Source of the DNA: CADEDV01 sp964437415 | GTDB taxonomy: Bacteria; Bacteroidota; Bacteroidia; Chitinophagales; Chitinophagaceae | Length of the DNA: 64,000 bases | Direction of reading: 5' to 3' | Assembly (NCBI GenBank): GCA_964437415.1 | Contig: CAYTGN010000002.1 | Coordinates: forward strand, 124,001-188,000 | In this document: positions 34,309 through 43,974 of the stretch, in pieces | Layout: each line of letters begins with the position of its first letter | How positions within the stretch are numbered: the stretch's first letter is position 1 | The notes under the pieces: generated by a model | The model's database searches: none | The model's input: only the letters and a program-made list of their open reading frames with translations | What the model was told of the DNA's origin: nothing | Translations under genes and position numbers: made by a program

Positions 34309-36279
34309 TTATTGATAAAACACGGCACAAGTGAATGCCGGAACCAATGCCTGCTTTTCGCTTTTATGCGGAATCAATTCCTGACCCGGTAGCGAAAACT
34401 TTTGCCATTCTCCTGCAGGCAATACTACCTTTCTGTCCTTATTGTTAGCATTGTAAACAATAAATAATTTATCCCATCTATCGCCAACGGCTTTCCCGTT
34501 GATGGTATATGTCAGCAGTTTGTCTTTATCCTCAACAAAACGGATGTTGGCTGCAATCTGCCCTGCTGTACGCATCCTGAATGCAGGATGTTCTTTGCGC
34601 AATTTGATCAGCGCCTTCACAAACTCCACTACATCCTTATTCTTTGTCTTCAGGCCCCAGTCAATTTGATTGATGCTGTCGGGAGATTTATAGGAATTCT
34701 CCTCTCTCTGTTTGCTTCGTAAAAACTCCGTACCTGCATGTAGGAAAGAAATGCCCTGCGATGTGAGCACAATGGCTAAAGCTAATTTGTGCATTTCTTT
34801 CCGCTGTTCTTCTGTTGCATCTTTTGCAGAAATGGCTAATTTATCCCACAACACATGATTGTCGTGACACTCCGCATAAGTGATCGTCTGCCAGGGTTCC
34901 TTTGCATACGGGGCTTTGGAATAATTTACTTTGCTGTAATCTACCTGCGGGTGTTTAACAGCAGCCACCACGCCAAACTTGATGCTTTCCTTCAAACCCG
35001 GTTTGCCACTCACAAAACCTTTGTCATGATGATCAAATACACTGCCTTTGATACCATCCCTTATATCGTCGCTGAAAACAGCAATGCGGTCTAATTTGTA
35101 TGCATACTTTTTCAAAGCTCTTAGTGAATCCGGAAATGGCGAAGCTCCGGCTGTCCACCCTTCGCCATAAATGAGAATATCCGGTCTTAACTTATGCAGT
35201 TCTTTTGAAATGATATTCATGGTTTCAATGTCATGTACTCCCATCAGGTCAACCCGAAAACCATCTATATGATACTCCTCCACCCAGTGTTTCATAGATT
35301 CAAGAATGAATTTTCTCACCATCGGTCTTTCGCTGGCTGTTTCATTCCCACATGCTGTGGCATCAGAAAATTTTCCGTCTTTAGTCTGCCGGTAATAATA
35401 ACCCGGCACTAATTGATTGAAATAAGAAGTTTCAGTCAAAGCAGTGTGATTATACACCACATCCATCACCACCCGCAGGCCGTTTTCATGAAATGCCTTT
35501 ACCAATTGTTTGAATTCCCTGATCCTCGTCATGCCGTCTGCAGGATTTGTGGAATAAGAACCTTCCGGTGAATTATAGTTCAGCGGATCATAGCCCCAAT
35601 TGTATTGTGGCTTATCCGGTTTTGATTCATCCACAGAATTAAAATCATAGAAAGGAAGCAGGTGAACATGGGTAACACCCATTTCTTTTAAGTGATCGAG
35701 ACCGGTTGACAACCCTTCGTCATTCTTTGTTCCGGTTTCAGTCAATCCAGGAAACTTTCCTTTATTCGTGATGCCTGAATTAGCAGCTATGCTGGCATCC
35801 CTCACATGCAATTCATATATGATGGCATCGGTCTTATGCTCAAAAGCAGGACTTCTATCATTTGCCCAATCTGCAGGACCGGTATCTTGCATATCAACCA
35901 CCATAGCTCTTTTACCATTCACACCTACCGCTTTTGCGTAGGGATCGGGCACATCATGCAGCCATTTACCATTAATCTTTACCCTGAACGTATAAAGTGC
36001 TCCCTTGAGATCGCCATTAAGAGTGATTGACCATTCACTATTCTCTCCTTGACTGAGATTATGCACAGCATATGGCGAACCAGCATCTCCTGTTGCATAT
36101 AACAAGAGTTGCGCCTCTTCAGCCGGGGGAGACCATATTTTAAACCTTGATTTGACGGATGAATAGGTCAGGCCAAGATCATTTCCCTGGTAAGCCGGAT
36201 ACTTGCTGAAATCGGGAATTTGTGCTTTGCTATGAAAAATGTTTGTGATAAAACTTAGCAGCATGATGGTCCTTAACAT
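34309..36279 (-). CDS. pulA: Type I pullulanase
   Basis: The 656-residue GH13 enzyme cleaves alpha-1,6 bonds in pullulan and branched glucans. A signal peptide is followed by a CBM48-type module (about 30-140), then the catalytic barrel with the pullulanase mark YNWGYDPLNYN (about 225), nucleophile Asp in GFRVDLMGVHD, Glu in LIYGEGW and Asp in CHDNHVLWDK. It is secreted, so it may act on external glucans. Together with the glucanotransferase it serves alpha-glucan use. Confidence 0.95.
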   Translation of the reverse strand: MLRTIMLLSFITNIFHSKAQIPDFSKYPAYQGNDLGLTYSSVKSRFKIWSPPAEEAQLLLYATGDAGSPYAVHNLSQGENSEWSITLNGDLKGALYTFRVKINGKWLHDVPDPYAKAVGVNGKRAMVVDMQDTGPADWANDRSPAFEHKTDAIIYELHVRDASIAANSGITNKGKFPGLTETGTKNDEGLSTGLDHLKEMGVTHVHLLPFYDFNSVDESKPDKPQYNWGYDPLNYNSPEGSYSTNPADGMTRIREFKQLVKAFHENGLRVVMDVVYNHTALTETSYFNQLVPGYYYRQTKDGKFSDATACGNETASERPMVRKFILESMKHWVEEYHIDGFRVDLMGVHDIETMNIISKELHKLRPDILIYGEGWTAGASPFPDSLRALKKYAYKLDRIAVFSDDIRDGIKGSVFDHHDKGFVSGKPGLKESIKFGVVAAVKHPQVDYSKVNYSKAPYAKEPWQTITYAECHDNHVLWDKLAISAKDATEEQRKEMHKLALAIVLTSQGISFLHAGTEFLRSKQREENSYKSPDSINQIDWGLKTKNKDVVEFVKALIKLRKEHPAFRMRTAGQIAANIRFVEDKDKLLTYTINGKAVGDRWDKLFIVYNANNKDRKVVLPAGEWQKFSLPGQELIPHKSEKQALVPAFTCAVFYQ

Positions 36280-36454
36280 TCAAAAACTTGTTTGATTAAA
36301 GGTAAGCAATAAACTTTCGGGGCTTTTATGCAGGGCAAAAGATGTTTAATATATGTGAAATGATTTTGTGAAGAAAATTTCTGCCTCAAAATTATTCCGG
36401 AACAATGATTCCTGTAAATTGTTGCCTCATTCAAACAATAGAAATAATTGCAAT

Positions 36455-38203
36455 ATGGGAGATCTCCAGGTAAAAAAACAACCGAAGAAATATGATGCCG
36501 TAATTGTCGGTTCCGGCGCTGGTGGAGGGATGGCGGCCTATGTGCTGGCAAAAGCCGGATTGAAAGTCTGCATCATTGAGGCCGGCTATATGTATGATCC
36601 CCAAAAAAATGTCACCCAGTTAAAAAATCCATGGGAAAGTCCAAGACGTGGTGCCAGCACCAAAATCCGTCCCTTCGGTGATTTTGATGCCTGTTATTGG
36701 GGATGGACCGTAGATGGTGAGCCTTTTACCAAAGAACCCGGCACCGACTGGATGTGGTGGCGTGCAAGAATGCTCGGCGGCCGCACCAATCACTGGGGAA
36801 GGATATCTCTGCGCTTCGGTCCCAAAGATTTCAAAAGAAAAAGTATTGACGGGCTTGGTGAAGACTGGCCCATTGGTTATGAAGATATCAAACCATACTA
36901 TGACCGTATTGACAAACTCATTGGCATATTCGGCACAAATGAAGGCCTGGAAAACGATCCTGACGGAGTATTTCTGCCACCGCCCAAACCAAGACTACAT
37001 GAACTGTTTATTAAAAATGCAGCGGTTCAGGCAGGTGTGAAAGTGATTCCTTCGAGGTTATCCATTCTGACGAAGCCAATTGAGAATGATGCCGGTCGCG
37101 GGGCCTGTTTTTTCTGTGGCCAATGCAACCGTAACTGCAGCATGGCCAAAGCTGATTTTTCTTCTCCGAATGTTCTTATCTACCCTGCCATGAACACAGG
37201 TAATATTGATGTGGTGTCCGATGCCATGGCACGAGAAGTGCTCACCAACAGTGAAGGCCTTGCCACTGGTGTTTCCTACATCAATAAAAAAGATATGATG
37301 GAATACCAGGTGGAAGGAAAAGTGGTGATATTAGCCGCCAGCACTTGTGAAAGTGCAAGACTGATGCTGAATTCAAAATCACAGCGGCATCCAAATGGCC
37401 TGGGCAACAGCAGCAATGTGGTGGGAAAATATTTACATGATTCAACCGGCGCTGCATTGGGGGGAATATTACCGCAGTTATTTGACCGGAAACGTTATAA
37501 TGAAGATGGTGTAGGTGGTTTGCATATCTATTCACCCTGGTGGTTAGATAATAAGAAACTCGATTTCCCAAGAGGTTATCATATCGAGTACTGGGGTGGC
37601 ATGAGCCAACCTTCATATGGATTTAGCTGGGGCATTGAGGGATTAAATGGCAAATATGTGGTGAAAGGAAAACAAAAAGAAGCCGGAGGTTATGGCGCAT
37701 CCCTGAAAGAAGATTACCGCTTTTTCTTTGGCGCCGGTGTGGGTATGGCCGGTCGTGGTGAAGCAATACCATTGGAAAGTAATTATTGCGAAATTGATCC
37801 GAATGTGGTAGATAAATACGGTATCCCTGTTCTCCGCTTCAATGTGAAATGGAGTGAGCATGAGATCAAACAGGCCAAACACATGAAGGAAACTTTCAAG
37901 GAGGTCATGCACAACATGGGCGCTGTCATCACCTGGGGAGGCGATGATGATGAAAAAAATGACTGGGGGCTTAGCAAACCAGGTGAGATCATCCATGAAG
38001 CAGGAACAGCCAGGATGGGTAATGACCCTAAACGTTCAGCTTTAAACAAATGGAACCAGGCGCATGATTGCAAAAACTTATTTGTGGTGGATGGCGCCGC
38101 TTTCACATCGCAGGCAGATAAAAATATCACCTGGACAATAATGGCCCTGAGCATGAGAGCCAGTGAATATATTATTGATGAAATGAAGAAACAAAATCTG
38201 TAA
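36455..38203 (+). CDS. GMC-family oxidoreductase
   Basis: The 582-residue FAD enzyme oxidises alcohols or sugars. The FAD motif is VIVGSGAGGGMAAYVLAK; NHWGRISLRF and the C-terminal NITWTIMALSMRASEYI are conserved in sugar-dehydrogenase-type members. A cysteine cluster (CFFCGQCNRNCS near 220) is typical of this Bacteroidota form. I start at 36455; the frame from 36368 begins with GTG and is less likely. The next gene encodes a gluconate-2-dehydrogenase subunit-3 protein, its usual partner. Confidence 0.93.
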   Translation: MGDLQVKKQPKKYDAVIVGSGAGGGMAAYVLAKAGLKVCIIEAGYMYDPQKNVTQLKNPWESPRRGASTKIRPFGDFDACYWGWTVDGEPFTKEPGTDWMWWRARMLGGRTNHWGRISLRFGPKDFKRKSIDGLGEDWPIGYEDIKPYYDRIDKLIGIFGTNEGLENDPDGVFLPPPKPRLHELFIKNAAVQAGVKVIPSRLSILTKPIENDAGRGACFFCGQCNRNCSMAKADFSSPNVLIYPAMNTGNIDVVSDAMAREVLTNSEGLATGVSYINKKDMMEYQVEGKVVILAASTCESARLMLNSKSQRHPNGLGNSSNVVGKYLHDSTGAALGGILPQLFDRKRYNEDGVGGLHIYSPWWLDNKKLDFPRGYHIEYWGGMSQPSYGFSWGIEGLNGKYVVKGKQKEAGGYGASLKEDYRFFFGAGVGMAGRGEAIPLESNYCEIDPNVVDKYGIPVLRFNVKWSEHEIKQAKHMKETFKEVMHNMGAVITWGGDDDEKNDWGLSKPGEIIHEAGTARMGNDPKRSALNKWNQAHDCKNLFVVDGAAFTSQADKNITWTIMALSMRASEYIIDEMKKQNL

Positions 38204-38233
38204 TTAAGCTGCGAACTATTAGCCATGAGAAAA

Positions 38234-38268
38234 ACCACAAACTAAACACTAAAAACTACAAACTCCTA
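38234..38268 (+). repeat. Heptanucleotide array ACTANAA just before a start codon
   Basis: Five units such as ACTAAAA, ACTACAA and ACCACAA lie in a row, ending one base before the ATG at 38270. The same unit family, inverted, precedes pnp at 55011-55045. Confidence 0.85.
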
Positions 38269-38269
38269 T

Positions 38270-38941
38270 ATGGACAGACGCAAATCACTAAAACTAATCG
38301 CCACAGGTGCCATTGCTGTTCCGGCAGTTGTTGCTGGTTGCAAAACCGGAGACGATAAGCCTAAAGGTGAAGAGCCCAGCTTTACTATTGACCGCAGCCC
38401 GGATGAGATGAAACGGGAAAAGGAATTGCTGGCCATGGAAAAATTCTTTAATGAACATGAAATGGCGACCATCAGCATCCTTGCCAACATCATCATTCCC
38501 AAAGATGAAGTGAGCGGCAGTGCATCAGATGCCAAAGTGCCAGACTTTATTGAGTTCATCGTAAAGGACATGCCACAGCATCAAACACCCATGCGGGGCG
38601 GTCTCCGCTGGTTAGATATGCAATGCCTGAAACGCTTTGAAAAAGCATTTAAAGATTGCAGCCCTCAGCAACAAATAGAAATGGTTGACCTGATCGCTTA
38701 TCCAGACCGGGTCAAAGACAAACCTGAATTGAAGCAAGGAGTTGCTTTCTTCAATTTAATGCGTAATCTGACCGCCACCGGTTTTTATACTTCTGAAATA
38801 GGTGTAAAAGATATTGGCTACATTGGCAACGCACCCAACCAATGGAACGGTGTGCCGGATGATGTGCTTGCACAATACAAACTGGCCTACACCGAAAAAG
38901 AACTGAAAGAATGTATTAGTTTCGATAAAACACCAAGCTGA
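38270..38941 (+). CDS. Gluconate 2-dehydrogenase subunit 3 family protein
   Basis: The 223-residue protein has a twin-arginine-like N-terminus (MDRRKSLKL) followed by a lipobox-like AVVAGC, so it is probably exported and lipid-anchored. The conserved ATISILANIIIPKDEVSGSASDAKVPDFIEF matches this family (about residues 62-95). It forms the small-subunit partner of the GMC flavoprotein encoded just upstream, helping its export. The 66-base gap holds a heptamer array. Confidence 0.92.
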   Translation: MDRRKSLKLIATGAIAVPAVVAGCKTGDDKPKGEEPSFTIDRSPDEMKREKELLAMEKFFNEHEMATISILANIIIPKDEVSGSASDAKVPDFIEFIVKDMPQHQTPMRGGLRWLDMQCLKRFEKAFKDCSPQQQIEMVDLIAYPDRVKDKPELKQGVAFFNLMRNLTATGFYTSEIGVKDIGYIGNAPNQWNGVPDDVLAQYKLAYTEKELKECISFDKTPS

Positions 38942-38966
38942 CAGAAGTTGTCGTTAAGATTACACT

Positions 38967-40505
38967 TTAATACTGCGTAAAAGTAAAATTATACAGCGAA
39001 CTTCGGATAACAGGATTCCAGTTATCATCAAATAATACCACCCGGTATTGCAGTTTATAAGTTCCTTTTTGCAGATGTAATTCTGAATAAGGAAGATATA
39101 TTTTAAAATCCTGTTGCGATTGGTTAAACACCGTGATGTCGTACCCCGGCCTAAAATTCACCGTACTGGCCACAGTTCCATCTGTTGTATTGTAAAGATT
39201 GTTATTATCACTGATAGGCACTCCATTACTGTTGTAGAAATAAGCCACTGCCCTGCAATTCACATTCTTCGCCCCTTCGATCGTAAAAGTTGGAGTGATC
39301 TCTATCTGCTGAGTGGCATCATTAAAACCGGCCAGCACCCGCAGTTCTTTGCTGCTGATTCCTTTTCTGTAAGTAAAATACTGGTAACCGCCGGATGTGA
39401 TCATCTTCAGCGCAGGATCAAAAATGGCTACATAACATTTCAGGCGATATACCCCGCCTGACAACTCCAGTTCATCATACGGCATGAAAACTGTTAACTG
39501 GTTAAACTGGGTATTTTGGTAATTGGGAATGAATTCTGTAAAAGTTGCCACATTGCCGTCAACGGAAGAACGCAACCCGTTCTTATCTTTCAGGGGCTGA
39601 CCATTATCCGCATTATAAAAATAAGCGGCCATGATGCATTTCTGATTTTGCGCATTGTAGATAAGAAAATCCTGTTTGATCCGCATTCCCAATTGACCGT
39701 TTTCCGTAACATCATATTCGATTTTCAGGTCCTGGAGTTTGCTCCATACAATGCTCCTGTTTTCCATTGGCAGGATGCGGTTACGGGGATACAATTCTGC
39801 TATCAGTTTTTTATCGTTTTCCGACAGGTCATAGTTTTCTCCAACAGAATAATTGTTGAGTGTGAAATGTGCCGGAATGGGATAGTGCATGATTGATTTT
39901 GGATCATAGCTTTTGTTGGTCATGCTCACACTATACCGGTCAAACACCTGCCTGTCTACCATTTCCCTTGTCCAGCCTTCGCTTTGCAGGTAATACGCAT
40001 ACACCGCAGGTTTATTCCACTGAATGTTCACCATTGGGTTCATATGCTCATGTAAAAGCCCAAGGGCATGGCCAAACTCATGCAGGATCACACCTTTCAG
40101 TTGAGCTTCCGGTTTTGTAGGTTCAATCCAGCCCAGGTTCATTGTTTCCTGGAAAATGGTTCTGTTCTTTGCATCAGTACCGATATACGAATAAGAGCCT
40201 TTTTTCTCAAAGCTGATACGAATATCTCCGGTGCCTGATGCCGGAAATTCAAATTTGACATTTGCATGATTGCTCCAGACCGGTGCATATTGCTTCACTT
40301 TGCTCCGTTGCCAGGTTGTACCACCAATAAAGGTCACTTTGAGTGTGATGCCGGGAGTCCACTTATTACTGAAATCATATACCCCCTGCCCTGCTGAACT
40401 GCCCTCTCTTGCAACTCTCATATCCAGGCATGGCTGGATTTGTGCTGTGGCGGATACATAAAATAAAACAGCGGCAACAACAAAAGAAAATTGTTTCATC
40501 AACAA
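38967..40505 (-). CDS. Astacin-like (M12A) secreted metalloprotease
   Basis: The 512-residue protein has a signal peptide (ending SATAQ) and a catalytic domain with HEFGHALGLLHEH, matching HExxHxxGxxH (about 142-152), and the Met-turn SIMHYP downstream. The C-terminal half (about 265-512) has two similar beta-sandwich repeats, visible as repeated AYFYNADNGQPL / AYFYNSNGVPI and FIPNYQNTQFNQ / FRPGYDITVFNQ segments. It is likely a secreted or surface protease. It stands alone on its strand. Confidence 0.92.
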   Translation of the reverse strand: MLMKQFSFVVAAVLFYVSATAQIQPCLDMRVAREGSSAGQGVYDFSNKWTPGITLKVTFIGGTTWQRSKVKQYAPVWSNHANVKFEFPASGTGDIRISFEKKGSYSYIGTDAKNRTIFQETMNLGWIEPTKPEAQLKGVILHEFGHALGLLHEHMNPMVNIQWNKPAVYAYYLQSEGWTREMVDRQVFDRYSVSMTNKSYDPKSIMHYPIPAHFTLNNYSVGENYDLSENDKKLIAELYPRNRILPMENRSIVWSKLQDLKIEYDVTENGQLGMRIKQDFLIYNAQNQKCIMAAYFYNADNGQPLKDKNGLRSSVDGNVATFTEFIPNYQNTQFNQLTVFMPYDELELSGGVYRLKCYVAIFDPALKMITSGGYQYFTYRKGISSKELRVLAGFNDATQQIEITPTFTIEGAKNVNCRAVAYFYNSNGVPISDNNNLYNTTDGTVASTVNFRPGYDITVFNQSQQDFKIYLPYSELHLQKGTYKLQYRVVLFDDNWNPVIRSSLYNFTFTQY

Positions 40506-40633
40506 GAAAGTTTGAGGATGTTAAGTTAAGAAAATAGATGGATTTCAGGCGACTGGTCATTGATTAACCGATAAAGCATATTTCCTTTACCTAAAATAAT
40601 TCATAAAAACTATCTTAGATAAAAGAATAGTAT

Positions 40634-41272
40634 ATGGCTGGCCGTCATACTTCACTTTCAACTGCATTGCTGGTAATTATTGCTATAACAGCCTGGACAG
40701 CGCTGAGCATTCAACTGTATATACTTATTAGTAACACACCTGGTAACGGGATGACCGTGTTGCAGGCGGTTGGCCGCTTTTTTATTTTCTTTACAATACT
40801 TACCAATTTGCTTGTAGCAATTGCCACCTGCTTATTGTTACAGGCGCCGGCGTCTGGCCTGGCAAATTTTGTGTCCCGCCCTTCCGTTTTGGCTGCCCTC
40901 ACACTTTATATAGCTGTTGTAGGCATTGTTTACAATATTGTTCTTCGATCTCTTTGGGCTCCGGCTGGCCTCCAAAAAATAGCTGATGAATTGTTGCATG
41001 TTGTCGTCCCGATATTGTTCATCATTTACTGGATTGCTTTTGCTCCAAAACAAACCCTGAATAGCCTGCATCCGCTACAGTGGCTCATATACCCTGCCTG
41101 TTATCTTGTTTATGCTTTGATCCGTGGAGGTCTTGAAGGATTTTATCCCTACCCTTTTCTTGACGCAGACGCACATGGCTATGCGACTGTTTTCAAAAAT
41201 GCTGCAGGAATGCTGCTCCTGTTTATTGCCGGTGGGTATGCGCTGGTTTTCGCAGGTAAAAAACTACGATGA
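40634..41272 (+). CDS. Pr6Pr-type membrane protein
   Basis: The 212-residue protein has six predicted membrane helices and the Pr6Pr/FAR-17a-like pattern, with FFTILTNLLVAIATC and YPACYLVYALIRGGLEGFYPYPFLD. Such proteins are conserved bacterial membrane proteins without a firmly known reaction; related eukaryotic ones are androgen-induced hydrolases. No partner genes are evident nearby. Confidence 0.85.
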   Translation: MAGRHTSLSTALLVIIAITAWTALSIQLYILISNTPGNGMTVLQAVGRFFIFFTILTNLLVAIATCLLLQAPASGLANFVSRPSVLAALTLYIAVVGIVYNIVLRSLWAPAGLQKIADELLHVVVPILFIIYWIAFAPKQTLNSLHPLQWLIYPACYLVYALIRGGLEGFYPYPFLDADAHGYATVFKNAAGMLLLFIAGGYALVFAGKKLR

Positions 41273-41361
41273 AAAGCAAACCAGCCGTAGTTTTCCAGTC
41301 ACCCGTATTTTTTAACATCCCGGCACTAACTGTCAATTAGCCTTAAATTGTAACTTTAGGT

Positions 41362-41847
41362 ATGCAAAAATCAATCCTCCTGTTCGCCATCATCCTGATT
41401 ACAGTAAGCTGTAACAATAACAGTTCTGGTCCGGATATTGACAACGATAGTCTTATTTCTGATGAACCCAACCTCCTTCCTGAAGAAAAGCTTATCTGGA
41501 TCACTGTTTATGACAGTGCCAGGAATGAGTTTGTCCTGCACCAGCAGCGAAAACCCGATCCTGAAGAGCTAACAGCCGATAGTTTAATTGAAGATATCAA
41601 TGCTGCATGGCCTGATGTGCAATTAGTGTTCAGAAAAATTTCTGGTGATACCCTCTTTGTTGTCATACCTGACAGCGATCACCTCACCCAGCAAATGGGA
41701 AGCAGCGGATCGTCAGACTATATTGCCACTGTCACCTACAGCCTGACCGAACTGAAAGGTATCCGTTTTGTGAGTTATGATTTCAAAGGTGGCGACCACC
41801 TCGGCCCGGGCACTTTCAGCCGGGAGAGTTTTAAAGGGTTTAATTAA
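41362..41847 (+). CDS. Small lipoprotein, family not recognised
   Basis: The 161-residue protein has a lipoprotein signal (ITVSC, lipobox Cys at about residue 17) and an acidic mature part rich in Asp/Glu. I do not recognise a domain. It is followed after 30 bases by a GNAT acetyltransferase gene. A box TAACTTTA, close to TAnnTTTG, is seen at about 41351. Confidence 0.7.
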   Translation: MQKSILLFAIILITVSCNNNSSGPDIDNDSLISDEPNLLPEEKLIWITVYDSARNEFVLHQQRKPDPEELTADSLIEDINAAWPDVQLVFRKISGDTLFVVIPDSDHLTQQMGSSGSSDYIATVTYSLTELKGIRFVSYDFKGGDHLGPGTFSRESFKGFN

Positions 41848-41877
41848 AGAATTGCCGCAGGAAAATTGCATTGATTT

Positions 41878-42627
41878 ATGCAACTTCAGGTCACTCGTTC
41901 AACCATTGCTGCCAACGATCCCATGCGGCTCTTGTTCCTGGCAGAAGGAAATTTTCAATTTATTCACAACAAATGTCATCTTTATGGCTGGGCCGACAGT
42001 TATGTTTTCCATGCAGGCAATGAAAAAGCAGGATACGGCGCAGTATGGGGTGGAAAAAATAGAAAAGACAGGGATACGATATTTGAGTTTTATGTCCTGC
42101 CGTCATTCCGCCATCTTGCCAATTCCTTTTTTGTAGAGTTACAAAAAATTGCCAACGCTCCTTTTCTGGAATGCCAGACCAACGATCCTTTACTGTCTTC
42201 CTTGTTCTTTGAGCATGCATTTGATATCCGGGCATCTTCCATACTTTTTGCAGATGGAACAACTACGGTATATGACGACAATAATTGCAGGCTGAAAAAG
42301 ATATTTAATGAAAATCCTGCAGATTGTCATTATAAGTTATTACAGGATAACCAGGTGGTTGCCTCCGGCGGCCTGATGCTAAACTATAACCATCCCTATG
42401 CCGATATCTATTATGATGTGAAAGAAGAATTCCGGAAAAAAGGATTCGGCACTTTGTTGGTGCAGGAACTGAAAAATGAGGCACGTCTTCTGAATAAGAT
42501 ACCGTCAGCCCGCTGTAATGTTGATAATATTGCTTCTAAACGAACCTTACAAAAGGCAGGATTTGTTATCTGTGGCTACCTGCTTCAGGGACAATTCAGA
42601 AAAGACAAAAGCAACCTTATATTATAA
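41878..42627 (+). CDS. GNAT-family N-acetyltransferase
   Basis: The 249-residue protein ends with a GNAT domain (about 120-245). The acetyl-CoA loop appears as VKEEFRKKGFGTLLVQELKNEA, and ARCNVDNIASKRTLQKAGF is the usual C-terminal motif. The N-terminal part (about 1-110) has no recognised domain. It acetylates an unknown substrate. Confidence 0.87.
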   Translation: MQLQVTRSTIAANDPMRLLFLAEGNFQFIHNKCHLYGWADSYVFHAGNEKAGYGAVWGGKNRKDRDTIFEFYVLPSFRHLANSFFVELQKIANAPFLECQTNDPLLSSLFFEHAFDIRASSILFADGTTTVYDDNNCRLKKIFNENPADCHYKLLQDNQVVASGGLMLNYNHPYADIYYDVKEEFRKKGFGTLLVQELKNEARLLNKIPSARCNVDNIASKRTLQKAGFVICGYLLQGQFRKDKSNLIL

Positions 42628-42708
42628 TGAAACTTTCCGGTTTCAATCCGTTTTGTAACCAACAATCGCTAATTTGACAGCCTGTTACAGACCATACTAA
42701 CTTCCATT

Positions 42709-43920
42709 ATGCGTCAATTATTACACCGGTTTCAACCAGGAAAAAAAGCCATATTACTGATATATATTCTTTTTGCCATTGCGGCAAGCATACAATCGTA
42801 TCTGGCACCTAAAAAAAATCATGCCGGAACGGGCATTGCCTATACCAGCTACAACAACTATATCATTTTTAAACAGTCGTTTCATCACCTGCTGGACAAT
42901 AAGGATATGTATGTTCTATACCCGGATGAACATTGGGACCTATATAAATACACTCCCACCTTCTCCCTGTTGTTTGGCTTTTTTGCCATGTTTCCCGACT
43001 GGGCAGGATTACTGCTTTGGAACCTCCTCAATGCATTAGTACTCTTCTTCGCAATCTGGTTTTTGCCACAGCTAAGCTCCAAAAGCAAGAAATGGATTTC
43101 GTTGCTCGTTCTTGTTGAGTTGATGACCTCAATGCAAAATGAGCAGTCAAACGGACTCATCGCAGGGCTTCTGCTTTTTGCAGTTGGTTTCATGGAAAGA
43201 AAAAAAATGGCTCTTGCCGCACTGGTAATTCTGTTATCGGCCTTCATTAAGCTGTTTGGATTAGCTGGGTTTACTCTTTTTCTTTTTTACCCCGGCAAAT
43301 GGAAGACGGCAGTTTATTCCATGCTTATATGCATTATTTTACTGGCTCTTCCTTTGCTGGTGATCAGTTCCGAACAATACAGTTTTTTGCTAAAAAGTTA
43401 TTGGAATATGCTTTCGATGGATCATGCAGCTTCCTACGGCTTCTCTGTTATGGGCTGGCTTCACTCCTGGTTTGGTGCCGATCCCGGTAAAAATACAATT
43501 GTACTGGCCGGACTGATCTTATTTTTAGCTCCTTTTGCGAGAATACATCAATACAATAACAGCACATTCAGGCTCCTCGCCCTCGCATCATTACTTATAT
43601 GGCTGGTCATCTTTAATCACAAAGCAGAATCTGCAACCTTTATCATTGCAATGTCCGGTGTAGCTATATGGTTTGTTCAAAGCAGAAAAACAGGACTTGA
43701 TATTTCATTGCTCGTTCTGGCAATGTTGTTTACCTCCCTTTCACCAACTGATATTTTCCCAAGAAGTATCAGGAACAGCTATGTGGTTCCTTATTCGCTA
43801 AAAGCTTTTCCGTGTATTTTGATCTGGTTTAAAATTTTATATGAAATGTTCACTATCAAAAACGAAAGTCCGGGTGAGGAAAATGTCAGCTTTGCCTCTG
43901 GAATTTTAAAACCCAGTTAG
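42709..43920 (+). CDS. GT87 (DUF2029)-type membrane glycosyltransferase
   Basis: The 403-residue protein has about nine or ten predicted membrane helices and the periplasmic loop of the DUF2029/GT87 family. GT87 enzymes are polyprenyl-phosphate-mannose-type mannosyltransferases; the substrate here is unknown. The motif region YPDEHWDLYKYTPTFSLLFG is typical of the first loop. A bidirectional terminator follows. Confidence 0.85.
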   Translation: MRQLLHRFQPGKKAILLIYILFAIAASIQSYLAPKKNHAGTGIAYTSYNNYIIFKQSFHHLLDNKDMYVLYPDEHWDLYKYTPTFSLLFGFFAMFPDWAGLLLWNLLNALVLFFAIWFLPQLSSKSKKWISLLVLVELMTSMQNEQSNGLIAGLLLFAVGFMERKKMALAALVILLSAFIKLFGLAGFTLFLFYPGKWKTAVYSMLICIILLALPLLVISSEQYSFLLKSYWNMLSMDHAASYGFSVMGWLHSWFGADPGKNTIVLAGLILFLAPFARIHQYNNSTFRLLALASLLIWLVIFNHKAESATFIIAMSGVAIWFVQSRKTGLDISLLVLAMLFTSLSPTDIFPRSIRNSYVVPYSLKAFPCILIWFKILYEMFTIKNESPGEENVSFASGILKPS

Positions 43921-43927
43921 CAATAAA

Positions 43928-43949
43928 AAAACCACCAGAAGGTGGTTTT
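43928..43949. terminator. Bidirectional terminator between GT87 and EF-G-like genes
   Basis: AAAACCACC pairs with GGTGGTTTT over a 4-base loop between convergent genes. Confidence 0.85.
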
Positions 43950-43974
43950 AACTCTATTTCCATCAGAGGACACA

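Noticed and set aside
41777..42136. Plus-strand 119-codon frame overlapping the GNAT gene
   Set aside because: A different frame of the lipoprotein and GNAT genes; no recognisable content.
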